A stretch of 8,000 nt of DNA, taken from contig DCSU01000083.1 in assembly GCA_002325785.1 (NCBI GenBank), forward strand, positions 21,995 through 29,994, read 5' to 3'. The stretch is from Bacteroidales bacterium UBA1458. GTDB lineage: Bacteria; Bacteroidota; Bacteroidia; Bacteroidales; VadinHA17. The notes under the pieces were generated by a model. The model was not told the DNA's origin and made no database searches. It worked only from the letters and a program-made list of their open reading frames with translations. Below are positions 4,742-8,000 of this stretch, one piece after another. The translations under genes and the position numbers were made by a program. The stretch's first letter is position 1. Every line of letters begins with the position of its first letter.

Positions 4742-7420
4742 ATGAAAAATAGTATAGTACTGACAGTAATCCTTGTTATGGTGCTGTCATCTCAGGTCAA
4801 TTCGCAGCAGCTAAAGATTTCCGACGCTGTAAGATTTGACGGTGTGATTACCGTGCAGGATCTCAAGCCGGCTGAACAGTCGGTGCACCCTGCTGCCGCA
4901 AGAGCTATCGCCCGCGGCGAGAAGCCCGGCACGTTCAATAATGTGCAATACCGGTTTGCGGGCAACGTCAGGCCTCTCACTCCTTCCCAAAAGAACAGGG
5001 TGAAGCTGATGCAGGATGGCATCCTCGATATATCAGGAGGGTCTTTCAGGCCCAGTCCTGACTCAGTGTATGTTGATCCCTCCAGCGACCTGGTCATGCA
5101 GGCCGAAACGGTGGATGATAATCGCATGATAGCTCTAAGGCCTTCACTGTCAGCTGTCTTTGATGACATTGAGATCCCGGAGCAGGAGGTGCCGGTAACA
5201 CTTGCAAACACTGTCTCACTGGCTGAGGGAATTGTGGAGAGCTCTATGCAGATGAATAACAAGTACGCTGTTAACCTGCAATTTGACAGCGTCACCTTTC
5301 TCCTTGACAAGGTCGACAATGACTCTCTGACGGTAACGCTTGTTGGGCAGATACTGCTTACCAACCCACGCGTTGAAGGCAAATATTCGAAGAACGGCGG
5401 CTACCGTCTCGTCTTCCTTGCATCGGAGCAGGTTGACATGAAGATATATACAACCATGAAGTTGAATGAGGAGGTGAAGACACCGATATGGGGTACGGAG
5501 ATACAGATGTCAGACCTCGGCAAATGCGAGATTGGCTTGTTTATCCTCTGCAACATGGAGGGGAAGCTGACCCTTGCCGTTGAGATTCACCAGGGTATTG
5601 AGATGGCGATGGGAGCTAAGGGAGGCACCTTCTGGTATGTGCCTACCAGCATTCGTAATATCTCAACAATTGATGCCTGGTGCGATGTAGATTACAATGT
5701 TACTTCTCAGATGAAGGCCTTCGCCGGGTTTCAGTGCACTGCCAATCTTAAGGTCAAGGGCTACAATGCCCTCGATGTCTATGTGAACGGCGGAATGGAG
5801 GGAACGGTAAACACTGACGGAATGACCCTTGATGCTGACATAGGACTCAGGCTGAAGGCCGGAGGAAAGGTCGTATCAAAGAAATTTACTCTGGTAGATA
5901 GTTATTATTCCCTCTGGAAATACAAGAAGCCTGATTACCATGGATATGAGATGATCATTCACGAGGCCTGTGCCTGGGGCGATTATGTTGCAGGAGAGGT
6001 GGGCAGCCTCACTCCGTCAGGCACTGTTACGGGAGTAATGGATACCGTTCCTTACGTGGGGCCCCTGAAGGTTATTGTGAGCCGTATCGGCAGCAGTAAC
6101 GTTGAATACAGTGCCACCACTGATGGCGAGGGTATTTTCATTGCCAGGGATGTTCCGCTGAAGAAGGGCGACAAGGTGATGATAAAGCTTCCCGGTGTGC
6201 CCAACCCAGGCACGGTAGTGGAGGCTACTTTGCCGTTCAGAGAGATAAAACTCTACTCCGCTGACTATTTTGCAGGCGTGGCTGAAGGTGTAGTTGCAGG
6301 CTCGAGAAGCAGGTGGGCCAGGCTTGCCGGCGCTACCACGGAAGCACCTTCAGGAGCGGCAGCAGCCATTGCTCAGAGCTCGCCGGCAGAGAGACTCAGG
6401 GGAGTCATCCCGCAGCAGGAGACTGTCAGGCGGATCGAGGAGTTCAGGAACAACCTCACCGTCTATCGCGGTCCGATAGAGTTCATCACTCAGTCAGCAC
6501 CGAGGGCTGTTCTCACTGGTGCCGCCACGCCGGGAATCCGGACCCAGACCCCGTCGGGGTCGACGACAACCACAGGGGTACCTGCAGGAGCATCAACGAG
6601 GACAACCACTGCAGCAACCACGAGGGCAACCACTGCAGCAACCACCCGGACAACGTCAACGTCAAAGGCTGCGTCATCAGCAGTGGCAGAAAAGCCAAAA
6701 GCCAACAGGGGAACGGTCAGCTCGCCGCTGGGTAGCTTCAGCATCAGCGGCCTGTCATTTGAGCCCGGACAGAAGGTCAAGGCGCGGGTCATGGTTGAGG
6801 GATTTACCCTCGAATCAGACTGGGTGGAGACTGAGGGTCTGATGGTTTCAGCTATTGAGTATGAGGGGCTTAAATCTTCAGTAAGGCCTGGCAGTGAGAG
6901 TATCTCAGCGCAGAACAGCTTCGTGGTGGTGAGCTCCATACGAGGCGAGACAGCGCCGGTGGGCGAGGTGAAACTGGTTAAGGGAGCCGATGCTCCTCAC
7001 GCCTCTCTGACAGGAGCTCAGCCGGTGCCGGAGTTCCCCGCAGCGAAGAAGGCAAAAGTATGGTTCAGCCAGAGCGTTCAGCTGGAACCACTGGCGGATC
7101 ATCCTGGAGCAGCTATCGCATCAACAGGCCCATGGAGTGTAAGCTATGGCTACTCCTCTCCGGGTGATGCTATCATACCAGCGAAGAACCGCAAGCATCC
7201 CTTCGAGATGGTGACGTACGTATTTAAGAACAGGGACCTTGGTTACTCGAGCTTCATTGATGAGTGCGCATCCTGCACCTCACCGGTGAATGTGGTGGAT
7301 AAGATTGAAAAGGTGACAAAACCCGGTATGCCGGGCAGGCTGGAAGGAGAGGCTATGCAGCCGAATATGACCATGCCGGCAAGACAGCCCCAGGTAACCC
7401 GGCCGACAATAATAAGGTAA
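4742..7420 (+). CDS. Large secreted beta-rich protein of unknown function
   Basis: I do not recognise this family. The ATG at 4742 gives 892 residues and a standard signal peptide (MKNSIVLTVILVMVLSS, cut near VNSQQ). The in-frame ATG at 4709 would add 11 residues ahead of it and is less likely; neither has a clear ribosome binding site. Mature residues to about 415 are beta-rich, alternating hydrophobic and polar, with no membrane helices. Residues about 425-505 look like a carboxypeptidase-regulatory/Ig-like module (GTVTGVM, then TTDGEGIF and KKGDKV). A second similar strand pattern occurs at about 664-679 (LGSFSISGL, EPGQKV). Between them is a Thr/Ala-rich linker (about 605-645). Seven Cys are present, two in DECASC near the C-terminus. 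The last ~40 residues are Pro/Met-rich; I see no type IX secretion sorting domain. It is probably periplasmic or surface-exposed. Only 6 nt separate its stop from the convergent next gene. Confidence 0.85.
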   Translation: MKNSIVLTVILVMVLSSQVNSQQLKISDAVRFDGVITVQDLKPAEQSVHPAAARAIARGEKPGTFNNVQYRFAGNVRPLTPSQKNRVKLMQDGILDISGGSFRPSPDSVYVDPSSDLVMQAETVDDNRMIALRPSLSAVFDDIEIPEQEVPVTLANTVSLAEGIVESSMQMNNKYAVNLQFDSVTFLLDKVDNDSLTVTLVGQILLTNPRVEGKYSKNGGYRLVFLASEQVDMKIYTTMKLNEEVKTPIWGTEIQMSDLGKCEIGLFILCNMEGKLTLAVEIHQGIEMAMGAKGGTFWYVPTSIRNISTIDAWCDVDYNVTSQMKAFAGFQCTANLKVKGYNALDVYVNGGMEGTVNTDGMTLDADIGLRLKAGGKVVSKKFTLVDSYYSLWKYKKPDYHGYEMIIHEACAWGDYVAGEVGSLTPSGTVTGVMDTVPYVGPLKVIVSRIGSSNVEYSATTDGEGIFIARDVPLKKGDKVMIKLPGVPNPGTVVEATLPFREIKLYSADYFAGVAEGVVAGSRSRWARLAGATTEAPSGAAAAIAQSSPAERLRGVIPQQETVRRIEEFRNNLTVYRGPIEFITQSAPRAVLTGAATPGIRTQTPSGSTTTTGVPAGASTRTTTAATTRATTAATTRTTSTSKAASSAVAEKPKANRGTVSSPLGSFSISGLSFEPGQKVKARVMVEGFTLESDWVETEGLMVSAIEYEGLKSSVRPGSESISAQNSFVVVSSIRGETAPVGEVKLVKGADAPHASLTGAQPVPEFPAAKKAKVWFSQSVQLEPLADHPGAAIASTGPWSVSYGYSSPGDAIIPAKNRKHPFEMVTYVFKNRDLGYSSFIDECASCTSPVNVVDKIEKVTKPGMPGRLEGEAMQPNMTMPARQPQVTRPTIIR
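6596..6654 (+). repeat. 24-bp in-frame tandem repeat coding a Thr/Ala linker
   Basis: Copies at 6596-6619 and 6620-6643 differ by one base. A partial third copy follows from 6644. They encode TRTTTAAT, TRATTAAT and TRTTS. The stretch is the core of the Thr-rich linker of the secreted protein, a likely flexible spacer between two beta modules. Because the unit is a multiple of three, copy-number change would keep the frame. Confidence 0.85.
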
Positions 7421-7426
7421 TTTCTC

Positions 7427-7999
7427 TTACTTGTCGAAGTAGACCTTGACCGATCCGGAGTTGAGGCGGGTTGAGAGCCATTTCTGAATCTGCTCCCGCT
7501 CCTTGTCGGCAAGGCTTCTTCCCTTGGTTGAGATGGTGACCAGGGTCAGAGTGTCGGGGGCAGCTTTCCCATGGATATATTTCAGGGTCTCGGAGTAAGA
7601 TACCTCCGACACCTGGGGATAAAGGATGGCCAGCTCTTCAAGCAGCTCTCCTCCGCGTTCGGGCGTGGATTCAAAGCCCGAGAGCCTGGCGTTCCTCTCC
7701 CTGATGACCATGCTAAGGCGGTTGATTTCTGCCTTGAGAGTCTCAACTTCGCTGTTTCTGATGGTGATGTCAGAATAAGAGAATCCCTGCTGGATATCAA
7801 TGATAACATCTTTAAGGTCGAAGTTCACTGCCCTTGCAGTAATTTCTTCCTTTTGTTCAGGGGAGAGTGATGTGCCTCCATAGACCAGCTTAATGGTCCG
7901 CCTGTTGGCGTCTATCTCTGTCTTCAGAAGATAATTGCCTTCCACTACGTTAATGTTGTCAACATACCTTGAAGCACGTTCCGTAAATTTTTCCTTCTG
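7427..7999 (-). CDS. C-terminal part of a possible DUF389-like protein (5' partial)
   Basis: 190 residues are visible. The frame is open to the right window edge, and the GTG at 7945 is internal, so the true start is outside. No membrane segment is seen in this part. The sequence ERASRYVDNINVV, then YLLKTEID, IKLVYGG and DIQQGFS recalls the soluble C-terminal region I associate with Bacteroidota DUF389 membrane proteins, whose function is unknown; this is recognition from memory and is uncertain. A heptad-like helix (visible residues about 83-106) suggests a short coiled coil. The rest, with LYPQVSEVSYSE and a Lys-rich end, looks like an alpha/beta domain. The stop is 6 nt from that of the large secreted gene, so the two are tightly convergent. 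If the missing N-terminal part lacks several membrane helices, the DUF389 call is wrong. Confidence 0.75.
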   Translation of the reverse strand, partial: QKEKFTERASRYVDNINVVEGNYLLKTEIDANRRTIKLVYGGTSLSPEQKEEITARAVNFDLKDVIIDIQQGFSYSDITIRNSEVETLKAEINRLSMVIRERNARLSGFESTPERGGELLEELAILYPQVSEVSYSETLKYIHGKAAPDTLTLVTISTKGRSLADKEREQIQKWLSTRLNSGSVKVYFDK

Positions 8000-8000
8000 T

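Noticed and set aside
6313..6842. Overlapping alternative plus-strand frames in the Thr-linker region
   Set aside because: They are shadows caused by the GC-rich repeats; the main frame runs through with consistent domain features.
7322..7335. CCCGG-TATG-CCGGG hairpin near the end of the large secreted gene
   Set aside because: It is inside coding sequence, about 85 bases before the stop, with no T-run; probably chance.
7943..7945. GTG as start of the last gene on the minus strand
   Set aside because: The frame continues without a stop for 18 more codons to the window edge with sequence that fits the domain.

Overview
The window most likely comes from a member of the Bacteroidota. This is inferred from several features. 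The G+C content is moderate, roughly half by eye. Shine-Dalgarno sequences are weak or absent at most starts. The secreted M14 peptidases carry aspartate-rich inserts. There is a PPK2-type polyphosphate kinase, and a C-terminal fragment that resembles Bacteroidota DUF389 proteins. No marker gene settles the taxonomy. There are no RNA genes, mobile elements or CRISPR arrays that I can see.

Layout: positions 2-1924 (+) hold a 5'-truncated M14 carboxypeptidase-like gene. Two bases later, 1927-3678 (+) holds a complete, secreted M14 zinc carboxypeptidase. The two proteins share the same architecture: an M14 fold with two Asp-rich calcium-type loops, then a beta-rich C-terminal domain. The downstream copy keeps all the catalytic residues. 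The upstream copy has lost all three zinc ligands, the substrate-binding Arg, and has Asp in place of the catalytic Glu, so it reads as a tandem pseudoenzyme. Converging on this pair is a PPK2-family polyphosphate kinase (3706-4584, -) with an unusual Lys-rich C-terminal tail. A 157-bp AT-rich divergent region (4585-4741) contains a 7-bp tandem repeat, a 14-bp inverted repeat and a direct octamer repeat. It separates PPK2 from a large secreted beta-rich protein of unknown function (4742-7420, +). That protein has a carboxypeptidase-regulatory-like module and a Thr/Ala-rich linker coded by a 24-bp tandem repeat. The window closes with the C-terminal part of a convergent gene (7427-7999, -), tentatively DUF389-like.

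How the genes work together: only the two M14 genes look like an operon, with a 2-nt gap and a good ribosome binding site at the end of the first. The idea that the dead copy helps, chaperones or targets the live one, or binds peptides itself, is inference. PPK2, the large secreted protein and the last gene have no evident functional tie to the peptidases. The most notable observation is the active/inactive M14 pair. I did not find a clear new multi-gene system.
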